51,301 nt of DNA from Sphingomonadales bacterium (GTDB lineage Bacteria; Pseudomonadota; Alphaproteobacteria; Sphingomonadales; Sphingomonadaceae), in assembly GCA_027485485.1 (NCBI GenBank), contig JAIXQY010000201.1:1-51301 (forward strand), given 5' to 3'. Positions 7,699-15,210 of this stretch are shown piece by piece; position 1 is the first letter of the stretch, and each line of letters begins with the position of its first letter. Under the pieces are notes generated by a model. The model searched no databases. It was given only the letters and a program-made list of their open reading frames with translations, and was not told where the DNA came from. Position numbers and translations under genes: made by a program.

Positions 7699-8960
7699 CA
7701 GCGGGCGTCCTTCACCACGGCGCCATCCTTGATGACGATCTTCACATCGCGCAGGGTGGCCACGTTGGCGGTGGGATCGCCGGCCACGGCAATCATGTCG
7801 GCAAACCGCCCCGGCACAATCTGGCCCACATCATCGCGGCCCAGCGCTTCGGCTGCCATCACGGTGGCGGCGCGAATGGCATCGATCGGCGCCATCCCCC
7901 ATTCCACCATCTTGGCAAACTGGCGGGCATTGTCCCCATGCGGATACACGCCGGCATCGCTGCCAAACACCATCTTCACCCCGGCCTTCCACGCCGCCTG
8001 AAACGTCTGGCGCTGCTTCAGGCCAACTTCGCGTTCCTTGGCCAGGCTGGATTCCGGCACCCCGTTCTTCGCGCCTTCGGCCAGGATATAATCATCGTTG
8101 TAGATATCCATGGAAAACCAGGTGCCGGTTTTCTTGGCCAGTTCAAAGGCTTCGGCATCGGCAAAGCTCACATGCTCCACCGTATCCACCCCGGCGCGGA
8201 TCGCCGCCTTGATGCCATTGGTGCCATGGGCATGGGCCGCCACCTTCAGGCCCAGCATATGGGCTTCCTCCACCAGCGCGTTCATTTCGGCCTGGGTGTA
8301 TTGCTGCGCGCCCACGCTGGTGCCGATGGAGAACACACCGCCGGTGGCGCAATATTTGATCACTTCAGCGCCGCGCCGGTGCAGTTCGCGCACCTTCTGG
8401 CGCACGCCGTCGGGGCCATCGGCAATGCCGGGCCGATCAAACACATAATTGGCCGGAAGTTCATTGCTGTCGCAATGGCCGCCGGTGGCACCGATGGCAT
8501 AGGTGGCCGGCACGATGCGCGGGCCGGGGATGGCACCGCGCTCGATCGCCAGTTTCAGGCCCAGATCGGCATAATCGGCCGAACCGACATTGCGCACCGT
8601 GGTGAAGCCGGCCTCGATCGTGCGCTTGGCCATGGCCACGCCCAGAACGGTCCAGAAACTGTTCGGATAGCGCAGCGCCTGCATGCCCGACAGGGTGGGA
8701 TCGCTGCTCAGGTGCACGTGCATGTCGATCAGGCCGGGCAGGATGGTGAGATTGCCCAGATCGATGCGCCGGCCATCGGTGGCAAGCAACTCGCCCTGGC
8801 GGCCCACCTTGGTGATGCGGCCATCTTCCGCCACGATGATCGGCTTTTCGATCATGCGCCCACTCGCCACATCCAGCATGCGCGCCGCGGTGATCACCAC
8901 GGTTTCGGCCTGGGCTGCCGTGCCGGCCAGCAGCGCCGCCAGCATCATCATCGTCTTCAT
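7698..8960 (-). CDS. Exported amidohydrolase (imidazolonepropionase/Xaa-Pro dipeptidase-like)
   Basis: A 420-residue amidohydrolase-superfamily enzyme with a clear signal peptide (MKTMMMLAALLAGTAAQA), so probably periplasmic. The metal-binding HxH is in GLIDMHVHLSS. Further ligand motifs are AHAHGTNG and VEHVSF, and the catalytic Asp is in GSDAGVYPHGDN. The same layout is found in secreted peptidase-like amidohydrolases often labelled Xaa-Pro dipeptidases. It is first in an operon with the acylase-family protein (TGATG overlap) and the RpiR regulator, so the three may degrade an N-acylated amino acid or peptide outside the cytoplasm. The substrate is inferred only from context. Confidence 0.9.
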   Translation of the reverse strand: MKTMMMLAALLAGTAAQAETVVITAARMLDVASGRMIEKPIIVAEDGRITKVGRQGELLATDGRRIDLGNLTILPGLIDMHVHLSSDPTLSGMQALRYPNSFWTVLGVAMAKRTIEAGFTTVRNVGSADYADLGLKLAIERGAIPGPRIVPATYAIGATGGHCDSNELPANYVFDRPGIADGPDGVRQKVRELHRRGAEVIKYCATGGVFSIGTSVGAQQYTQAEMNALVEEAHMLGLKVAAHAHGTNGIKAAIRAGVDTVEHVSFADAEAFELAKKTGTWFSMDIYNDDYILAEGAKNGVPESSLAKEREVGLKQRQTFQAAWKAGVKMVFGSDAGVYPHGDNARQFAKMVEWGMAPIDAIRAATVMAAEALGRDDVGQIVPGRFADMIAVAGDPTANVATLRDVKIVIKDGAVVKDAR

Positions 8961-9020
8961 GACCGTTCACTCCCCCTGTTGCCCGATGGATAGGGCGACA
9001 GGGCGGCAACGGCAAGCCGG

Positions 9021-10109
9021 TCAGGCCACCTGCGGCAGTTCGGTGGGCGCCGGCAGATGCGGCACCAGCGCGCCATCGCCCGACACCAGCGCGGCAAGGA
9101 ACTGATCCACCGCCCGATCCCAGCCAAAGCGCCGGCCATAGGCCACGCAATCAGCCCGCCGCGACAGCAGCGCCCGCTGCATCGCCTCCGACAAATCGTG
9201 CGACACCGCGCCGATGCGGCCCGGCGCGCGGCCATCGGGGCCAAAGCCATCGGGCCCCACCACATCCAGCGGTCCAGGCACCCGGTATCCGGCCACCGGC
9301 GTGCCACAGGCCAGTGCCTCGATCATCACCAGCCCGAATGTGTCGGTGCGGCTGGGAAAGGCCATCACATCGGCCGCAGCATAGGCCGAAGCCAGCGCCG
9401 CGCCGTGCAGAGCGCCGGTGAAATGCGCTCCCGGAAACTTGCGCTGCAACCCATCCAGTGCCGGGCCATCGCCCACCACCAACTTGTCACCCGCCCAGGG
9501 CGCGGCCAGAAACGCCTCGATATTTTTTTCCACCGCCACGCGGCCGACATGCAGGGCCAGCGGCCGCTTCAGGCCGGCGGCGGCCGGATGCGGCGGCACA
9601 TCGGGCCGGAACTGGTCCACATCCACCCCGCGCGACCACAGCCGCGTCTGGGTGATGCCATGATCGGCCAGTTCACCAGCCAGCCGCGGCGTTGCCACCA
9701 TCACGGCATGGGCAGCACCGTGGAAGCGGCGCAGCACCCGCCACACACGCTCCGGATTCAGGCCGATGCGGGCCTGCACATAATCGGGAAAGCGGGTGTG
9801 GAAGCTGGTAGTGAAGGCAAAATCATTGCGCAGGGCCCAACCCCGCGCCAGCCAGCCCAAGGGGCCTTCGGTGGCGATGTGCAGCACATCGGGGCCAAAG
9901 CCGCTGATCATCCGGGCAATCCGGCGCTGCGTCGTCATCGCCAGCCGGATTTCTGGATAGGATGGCATCGGCACCGACCAGAATTGATCCGGCGAAATCA
10001 CCTGGATGCGCACGCCGCGCGCGCTGAGCAGCCGCATGGTGGTGGACAGCGTGCGCACCACGCCATTGACCTGGGGTTCCCAGGCATCGGTGACCAGGGT
10101 GAGCTTCAT
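9021..10109 (-). CDS. GT4-family glycosyltransferase
   Basis: A 362-residue GT-B fold retaining glycosyltransferase. The N-terminal acceptor domain starts MKLTLVTDAWEPQVNGVVRTL. The C-terminal donor domain carries LHVGRVAVEKNIEAFL and the E-x7-E type region SRTDTFGLVMIEALACGTPV. It resembles GDP-mannose-dependent mannosyltransferases that make glycolipids. It begins 10 bp after the stop of the LpxH-like phosphoesterase and has a GAGGAG ribosome binding site, so the two are very probably co-transcribed. The sugar and acceptor are not determined by the sequence; a membrane lipid acceptor is the likely reading given the partner gene. Confidence 0.9.
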   Translation of the reverse strand: MKLTLVTDAWEPQVNGVVRTLSTTMRLLSARGVRIQVISPDQFWSVPMPSYPEIRLAMTTQRRIARMISGFGPDVLHIATEGPLGWLARGWALRNDFAFTTSFHTRFPDYVQARIGLNPERVWRVLRRFHGAAHAVMVATPRLAGELADHGITQTRLWSRGVDVDQFRPDVPPHPAAAGLKRPLALHVGRVAVEKNIEAFLAAPWAGDKLVVGDGPALDGLQRKFPGAHFTGALHGAALASAYAAADVMAFPSRTDTFGLVMIEALACGTPVAGYRVPGPLDVVGPDGFGPDGRAPGRIGAVSHDLSEAMQRALLSRRADCVAYGRRFGWDRAVDQFLAALVSGDGALVPHLPAPTELPQVA

Positions 10110-10119
10110 CTGCGTCTCC

Positions 10120-11034
10120 TCAGGCGGCCAGCATGGCGGCGGCCGGCTGGGCTTCGGCCGGCTTGCGGGCGCGCGCCCGGCTCATCTGCACCCAATCGAT
10201 GATCTCGATGCGGCCATCATCATGCTCGGCCAGCGCGGTGCAGCTTTCCACCCAGTCGCCGTCGTTCAGATAGGTGATGCCATCGAAATCGCGGATCTCG
10301 GCCGAATGGATATGGCCGCACACCACACCATCCAGCCCGCGCAGCCGCGCCGCATCGGCCACCGCCTGTTCAAAGCGGCCGATGAAGGCCACAGCGTTCT
10401 TCACGCGCTTCTTGATATGGGCGGAGATCGACCAATAGGGCAGGCCAAACTGGCGCCGCACCCGGTTGAACTGCACATTCAGCTTGAGCAGCAGCTCATA
10501 GCCAATGTCCCCCGCCCAGGCGAGCCAGCGGTGATAGAGCACCACGGCATCAAATTCATCGCCATGGCACACCAGCAGGCGGCGGCCATCGGCGGTGGTG
10601 TGAATGGCCTCCAGCGCGATCTCCACCCCGCCCAGGCTCAAGCCGGCATAGGGGCGCAACACCTCGTCATGATTGCCGGGGATATAGACAACCCGGGTGC
10701 CCTTGGCCGCCATCTTCAGCACGCGGCGCACCACATCATTGTGGCGCTGCGGCCAATACCAGCCGCGCTTCAGCTTCCAGCCATCGATGATGTCGCCCAC
10801 CAGATACAGGGTTTCGGGCTGGATCGCCTTCAGAAACTCCAGCAGCATGTCGGCATTGCAGCCGGGCGTGCCGAGATGGATATCGGAAATCCACACCGTG
10901 CGGTGGCGCAGCTTGGCCGCCGGCACCGGATCGTCTTCCGGCTCCTGCAGAAAGGCCGGCACCGGCTTCAGCATGCCGGGCAGCAACGGTTCAGCCCAGG
11001 GATTTGGCAGTTCGGCAAACGGCATGGTCGCCAT
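10120..11034 (-). CDS. LpxH-like calcineurin-type metallophosphoesterase
   Basis: A 304-residue phosphoesterase with the full set of dimetal motifs: DIHLG, GDIIDGW, GNHDE, HGDEFD and GHIHSAEI. These match the UDP-2,3-diacylglucosamine pyrophosphatase (LpxH)-like family, which cleaves a pyrophosphate during lipid A assembly. Proteins of this sequence type also occur as companions of glycosyltransferases rather than as the lipid A enzyme itself. It leads a two-gene operon with the GT4 enzyme. The first about 35 residues lack conserved features, so an internal start is possible. The C-terminus is an Ala/Pro-rich tail. Confidence 0.87.
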   Translation of the reverse strand: MATMPFAELPNPWAEPLLPGMLKPVPAFLQEPEDDPVPAAKLRHRTVWISDIHLGTPGCNADMLLEFLKAIQPETLYLVGDIIDGWKLKRGWYWPQRHNDVVRRVLKMAAKGTRVVYIPGNHDEVLRPYAGLSLGGVEIALEAIHTTADGRRLLVCHGDEFDAVVLYHRWLAWAGDIGYELLLKLNVQFNRVRRQFGLPYWSISAHIKKRVKNAVAFIGRFEQAVADAARLRGLDGVVCGHIHSAEIRDFDGITYLNDGDWVESCTALAEHDDGRIEIIDWVQMSRARARKPAEAQPAAAMLAA

Positions 11035-11149
11035 GGCAAGGGCCTTTCAGCTGTCCTTGCCCGGACGCTCTAACGATCAGCCATGACCCCATCGTGACGT
11101 CTGGGTTGCAATATCATTGCACACACGGATTCCCGCCCCCGCCACAACG

Positions 11150-11178
11150 AAAAAGGGCGGCCCCAACGGGACCGCCCC
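11150..11178 (-). terminator. Rho-independent terminator of the TonB-dependent receptor
   Basis: Reverse strand GGGCGGTCCC, loop GTT, GGGGCCGCCC, then TTTTT. The stem is 10 bp with one U-G pair. It is 25 bp past the receptor stop. Confidence 0.88.
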
Positions 11179-11202
11179 TTTCCAGTTTGGCCTTAGCCGC
11201 GA

Positions 11203-14200
11203 TCAGAACCGGACGCGGGCACCAAAGCGGATCGCCCACAGCGAACCGTTCAGGTTCACGCCCTGAGTGGGGGCAGTGAAGGTGGTGCCGCTGCGGTTGG
11301 CAAAGCTGTACTGGGTGCAGGCGGTGGTGGCGCAGGTGACGTTCACCAGCGTGCCATAGCCCGGGAAGGCAACCTGGCGGATCACACCCCAATCCTTGTT
11401 CACCAGGTTCAGGAAGTTCTCGATGTCGGCGCTCAGTTCGATCTTGCCGCCAAACACGAAGGGCACTTCCTGGCGCACGGCCAGATCGAGGCGGTTGTAA
11501 CGCGGGGTCTTGCCGATGTTCTTCGGCGCGATGCCGCCCTGATACTTGTTCAACTCCGAGTTCTGGATGAAGTTCTGGAAGCCGGCAAAATCAAAGCCGG
11601 TGGCATAGACCACGCGCGGATCAGCGGTGATCGAGCTGACATTCGGCACATACATGAGGAAACGGTTGTTGGTGCCAGTGACGCCGAACACGTTGGAGCG
11701 GTTGTTGCCCGAGGCCTGATCGGCAAAGGTGTAGCTGAACCGCTGACCGGCCTGGCTGTTGAAGAAGAATTCAAAGCGGGTGTTGTTGTCACCAAACAGC
11801 TTGAAATCATACCCACCGCCGAGGCGATAGCTGTCGTCACGCTGATAGCTAGAGATGCCATAGGCCGCGTTGTTCGGGTCCTGGCCGGCCGCAGCGTTGA
11901 CATAGTTGGAGAAGGCCACCGACGAGGTGCCGTTGTTGGCATCGCGCGAGCGCTGGAAGGTATAGGCACCGTTCAGATAGAAACCGTTGTTCCAGCGCTT
12001 CTTGAAGCGGGTGACCACGTTCCAGCCGAAACCATCATCCACGTTGGTGAGGAAGATATCGGTGTTGGTGGTCGTGCCCTGGCCGGGCAGCACCTGATAG
12101 CGCAGGCGGCCATCGGGCAGCGCGCCCAGCGGAACCGAACGCAGATCAGTCCAGGTGGCGGCGTCGCGCAGGCGGCTCCACACCACGTCAAGGCCCAGCT
12201 GCCAGCCGTCACCCAGGAAGCCCAGATCGGCGTTGTAATCCACCGAGGTGGACAGGCGCCAGGTTGCCGGAATGCGATAGTTGGGATCGAGCGCGTTGGT
12301 GGGCGAACCGGCGGTGCCGCCGGTGCGGATAGCGGCAACCAGTTCAGCCGGCGGGTTGGCCCCGCTGACCACGTTGTTCAATGTCGCAGCGCCAATGGAG
12401 GCGATCTGCGCCGCCGTCAGGCCAGTGACGCCCGCCACCGAGAAGGTGCCATCGGCGTTGCGGCGCACCTGGGCGCGGCCCAGCGTGGGACCGGGGTTGG
12501 AATAATTGTTCGAAATCCACACGTTGGGGTTGCCACCGCCGAACAAGCCAGCCGAACCACGCAGCTGCAGGCGCTCCGTGGGCTTCCAGTTGAAGCCCAG
12601 GCGCGGCTGGAACAGGCCACGGCCATTCAGCGTGCTGTTGTTCGGGAAACCATAACGGCCGAGGAAAGCATCGTTGAAGAACGGGGAATCCGGCGTGTCA
12701 AAGATGTCATAGCGCATGCCGGCGATCAGGGTGAACTGGTTGCCCAGATCGATGGTGTCCTGAAGGCCGAACGACCAGCTGTTGTTGGCGAACAGCGCAC
12801 GCACTGTATCGATACCACCGCGCAGCGGCACGGCCAGATCGAGTTCGTTGGCGCGACGCGCATCCAGATCGGCGATCGAATCGAACAGGAACGCACCCGA
12901 AACGCGCTGGGCAAACAGGTTGTTGATATCCTGCGTGCGGCGCTCAACCACGGCCTTCACGGTGTGGTTGTTCATCTTCAGCGTCGCAGTGAATTCGAAG
13001 TTCAGCGACTTGGAGCTGAGTTCGTTGGCCTGGCGGCTGATATCCGGGCCAAACTGCAGGCGGCGGGTGCCGGGCGCGCAAGTCTGCGGCCCGGAACCAT
13101 TGGCCGGCTGGCCGGCGGCCGGCGGCAGCGGATTGGTGGGATCAAGGCAGACCTGGAACTGGCCAAAGCTGCGATCGCTGAACGGCACCTGCAGGCGGAC
13201 ATAATCCGCATAGGACACGCGGGCCTGAGTAGAGAAATTGTCGCTCCACTGATCGTTGATTTCAAAGATGCCGGTATGGTTGATGGCACCCTGGTTATAG
13301 TTGTTGGACAGCAGCGACAGGGTCGGGTTGGTGGCGTTCAGTTCGCCAACGCCGGTCTGCCCGGCCAGCACAGTGCCTTCGTTGTAGATATAGGTGAAGG
13401 CGGCGCGGTGGCCATCGGCAATGTTCAAGTCAAACTTGGCGACCAGCTTGTCATCCTTTTCCTGGATGTCGCTGGGCACGCCGCCGGTGGCAAAGCTGTA
13501 GCGGTTCTGGGCAATGGTGCTGATCTGGCTGATCTGCGCATCGGTGATCCCCAACGAAGCCGCGCTCAGGTTGGCCGGCACCGAGTCGCGCAGGCGTTCA
13601 TAGGTGATGGCGAAGAACAGCCGATCCTTGATGATCGGGCCAGTCACCTGACCCATGTAGATCTGCGATTCAAACGCACCGGTGCGCAGCACGCCGCGGG
13701 CATTGTCACCGCGCAGCTTGTCGGAATTGTAGAAGGCAGCGGCCTGGGCGGTGAACGTGTTGCCGCCGGACTTCAACTGGGTGTTGATGGCGCCGCCCTG
13801 GAAGAAGCCCTGGCGGATATCAACCGGCGCGACTTCGACCGAGAATTCCGAAATGGCATCCAGCGGGATCGGGCCACGCGCCGAAGCAAGGCCACCGGCT
13901 TCGAGGCCGAAGGGGTCGCCAAAGGCCACGCCGTCAACGGTGAAGCGGTTGAAGCGGTTGTTGGAGCCGGCGATGGAGATGGCGCCGCCGTTGGTCGGGT
14001 CCAGCGTCACCATCGGATCGCGGAAGGCGAGGTTGCGGATGTCACGGTTGACGTTGGCCACGCCGGCGATGTCGCGCGCGGTCAGCACGGTGGCGGCACC
14101 GGTGCCGATGGTGATGGCGCTGCGGGTGCGGGCGGCGGTGACGGTGATCGTCTTGCCGGTGGACGCCAGCATCACTTCGATGCGCTGCGGCGAGCCAGCC

Positions 14201-14490
14201 ACCAGACTGTCCAGCGTGTCGGTGGCGGCGTCATAGCCGGGGGCTTCGACGGTGATGCTGTAGGGGCCGCCGACGCGCAGGCCGGTGGCGTTGAATTCGC
14301 CGTTGGCGCCCGAGGTTTGCGCGATGCGCGTACCCGACGGGGTGTGCACCACGGTGACGGTGGCACCGGCAATCGGCTTGTTCTGTTCGTTGACCACCGC
14401 GCCGCGGATGGCCGAGGTGGTTTCCTGCGCGTGGACAATGGCCGGAACGGCAAGCGCGACGAGCGCGACGCCAAGACGAAGATGACGCAT
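11203..14490 (-). CDS. Oar-like TonB-dependent receptor with N-terminal carboxypeptidase-regulatory domain
   Basis: A 1095-residue outer-membrane protein. It has a signal peptide (MRHLRLGVALVALAVPAIVHA), then a carboxypeptidase-regulatory-like beta domain (about residues 25-110, SAIRGAVVNEQNKPIAGATV...), a plug domain (about 120-230), and a long beta-barrel ending in aromatic Phe (WAIRFGARVRF), as the Bam machinery expects. The layout matches the Oar/adhesin-like receptors found in sphingomonads and myxobacteria. Start choice is supported by AGGGGA before the ATG. It is monocistronic with its own terminator. The ligand is unknown; peptides, proteases or polysaccharides have been suggested for relatives. 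No neighbour narrows it. Confidence 0.93.
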   Translation of the reverse strand: MRHLRLGVALVALAVPAIVHAQETTSAIRGAVVNEQNKPIAGATVTVVHTPSGTRIAQTSGANGEFNATGLRVGGPYSITVEAPGYDAATDTLDSLVAGSPQRIEVMLASTGKTITVTAARTRSAITIGTGAATVLTARDIAGVANVNRDIRNLAFRDPMVTLDPTNGGAISIAGSNNRFNRFTVDGVAFGDPFGLEAGGLASARGPIPLDAISEFSVEVAPVDIRQGFFQGGAINTQLKSGGNTFTAQAAAFYNSDKLRGDNARGVLRTGAFESQIYMGQVTGPIIKDRLFFAITYERLRDSVPANLSAASLGITDAQISQISTIAQNRYSFATGGVPSDIQEKDDKLVAKFDLNIADGHRAAFTYIYNEGTVLAGQTGVGELNATNPTLSLLSNNYNQGAINHTGIFEINDQWSDNFSTQARVSYADYVRLQVPFSDRSFGQFQVCLDPTNPLPPAAGQPANGSGPQTCAPGTRRLQFGPDISRQANELSSKSLNFEFTATLKMNNHTVKAVVERRTQDINNLFAQRVSGAFLFDSIADLDARRANELDLAVPLRGGIDTVRALFANNSWSFGLQDTIDLGNQFTLIAGMRYDIFDTPDSPFFNDAFLGRYGFPNNSTLNGRGLFQPRLGFNWKPTERLQLRGSAGLFGGGNPNVWISNNYSNPGPTLGRAQVRRNADGTFSVAGVTGLTAAQIASIGAATLNNVVSGANPPAELVAAIRTGGTAGSPTNALDPNYRIPATWRLSTSVDYNADLGFLGDGWQLGLDVVWSRLRDAATWTDLRSVPLGALPDGRLRYQVLPGQGTTTNTDIFLTNVDDGFGWNVVTRFKKRWNNGFYLNGAYTFQRSRDANNGTSSVAFSNYVNAAAGQDPNNAAYGISSYQRDDSYRLGGGYDFKLFGDNNTRFEFFFNSQAGQRFSYTFADQASGNNRSNVFGVTGTNNRFLMYVPNVSSITADPRVVYATGFDFAGFQNFIQNSELNKYQGGIAPKNIGKTPRYNRLDLAVRQEVPFVFGGKIELSADIENFLNLVNKDWGVIRQVAFPGYGTLVNVTCATTACTQYSFANRSGTTFTAPTQGVNLNGSLWAIRFGARVRF

Positions 14491-14664
14491 GATATTTCCC
14501 CTGGGGCTGGAGCGGACGGGACACTGGCTTGGCGCGCAGGGACTCGTGACCCTGTGCTGCCAATTGCAATGGCCCTTGCCGGGGTTTCGTGACGTTTTTG
14601 TTACAGCTTCATGGCGGGTTCATGATTGTTGGATTCGAGGGGTGAGTGTTGCGGTGCAGCAACA
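14491..14664. other. Upstream region of the receptor gene, with a small hairpin
   Basis: No gene is visible. The region should hold the receptor promoter, but I cannot place one with confidence. A hairpin GTGTTGC-GGTGCA-GCAACAC spans 14646-14665 at the edge of the repeat that follows. Confidence 0.5.
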
Positions 14665-14835
14665 CCGCAGCCGGGCGCGCAAATAGCGCAGCTATTTGCC
14701 GACTCCGGCAAGGTCGGCCGGGCGGCCGGCTGGCCCTCGGGCCAGCCGAACCGCTTCGACGGCGTGGCTCCGCCACGCTCTTTCTTCCCGCCTTGCTTGA
14801 CGCCTGAAACGGACTCGGCGGCTCCGCCGCCGGCC
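14665..14835 (-). repeat. Modular four-hairpin element, copy 1 (inverted)
   Basis: Read on the reverse strand it has, in order, hairpin 1 with GGA loop (14832-14816), a purine-rich linker, hairpin 2 GCGTGGC-GGA-GCCACGC (14778-14762), hairpin 3 CGGCTGGCC-CGAG-GGCCAGCCG (14748-14727), a GCCGG-rich joint, and hairpin 4 GCAAATAGC-TGC-GCTATTTGC (14699-14679). The same order of parts occurs at 14886-15062 and 34349-34528. Several short open frames cross it, but none resembles a protein. Confidence 0.8.
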
Positions 14836-14885
14836 GTGCCCGCAGGGGCTGCCCGGTGCTGCCCGGGCCCGCCCCCGCTGCCGCA

Positions 14886-15062
14886 GCCGGCGGCGGAGCC
14901 GCCGAGTCTGCTTCAGGAGAAAAGGAAGAAAGGAAAAAGCGTGACAGAGCCACGCCGTCGGACGACACACGAAAACGGCGGCCTGCGGGCCGCCGTTTTT
15001 GGTCGCCGGCCGGCCTTGCCGGAGTCGGCAAATAGCTCCGCTATTTGCGCGCCCGGCTGCGG
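14886..15062 (+). repeat. Modular four-hairpin element, copy 2
   Basis: Hairpin 1 is at 14888-14904 (GGA loop). A purine-rich linker follows, then hairpin 2 at 14939-14955 with one A-C mismatch, hairpin 3 at 14976-14995 (CGGCGGCC-TGCG-GGCCGCCG) and hairpin 4 at 15028-15048. The outer 57 bp (15006-15062) are the inverted complement of 14665-14721 with about two mismatches, so the two copies form a 398-bp inverted repeat. It ends two bases before the tRNA-Val 3' end. Confidence 0.8.
14972..15000 (-). terminator. Bidirectional hairpin, probable tRNA-Val terminator
   Basis: AAAA, stem CGGCGGCC/GGCCGCCG with loop TGCG, TTTTT. With A on one side and T on the other it can terminate on either strand. 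On the reverse strand it lies 65 bp past tRNA-Val. It is also hairpin 3 of the repeat element copy 2. Confidence 0.7.
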
Positions 15063-15064
15063 CG

Positions 15065-15136
15065 TGGGCGGTGAGGGTTTCGAACCCCCGACCCGCTCCG
15101 TGTAAAGAAGCCGCTCTACCACTGAGCTAACCGCCC
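15065..15136 (-). tRNA. tRNA-Val(UAC)
   Basis: The reverse strand folds into a standard cloverleaf: acceptor GGGCGGT/ACCGCCC, D arm GCTC-AGTGGTA-GAGC, anticodon arm GCTTC-TTTACAC-GGAGC with anticodon TAC, and T arm GGGGG-TTCGAAA-CCCTC. The discriminator is A. CCA is not encoded, unlike the tRNA-Ser gene in this window. Confidence 0.95.
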
Positions 15137-15210
15137 CACGCCGCCAGGCGCATCAACAACGCGCATGCGCCCCTAGCGGCGCAAAGAAGTTCGTGCAACC
15201 GTGCGCCGCC

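Noticed and set aside
12964..14592. 542-codon forward open frame
   Set aside because: It is antisense to the TonB-dependent receptor, whose frame is supported by signal peptide, domains and terminator.
14609..15105. Several open frames of 90-160 codons on both strands
   Set aside because: They lie wholly within the hairpin element copies, have no ribosome sites, and their products are low-complexity Pro/Arg/Ala sequences. They reflect high GC, not genes.
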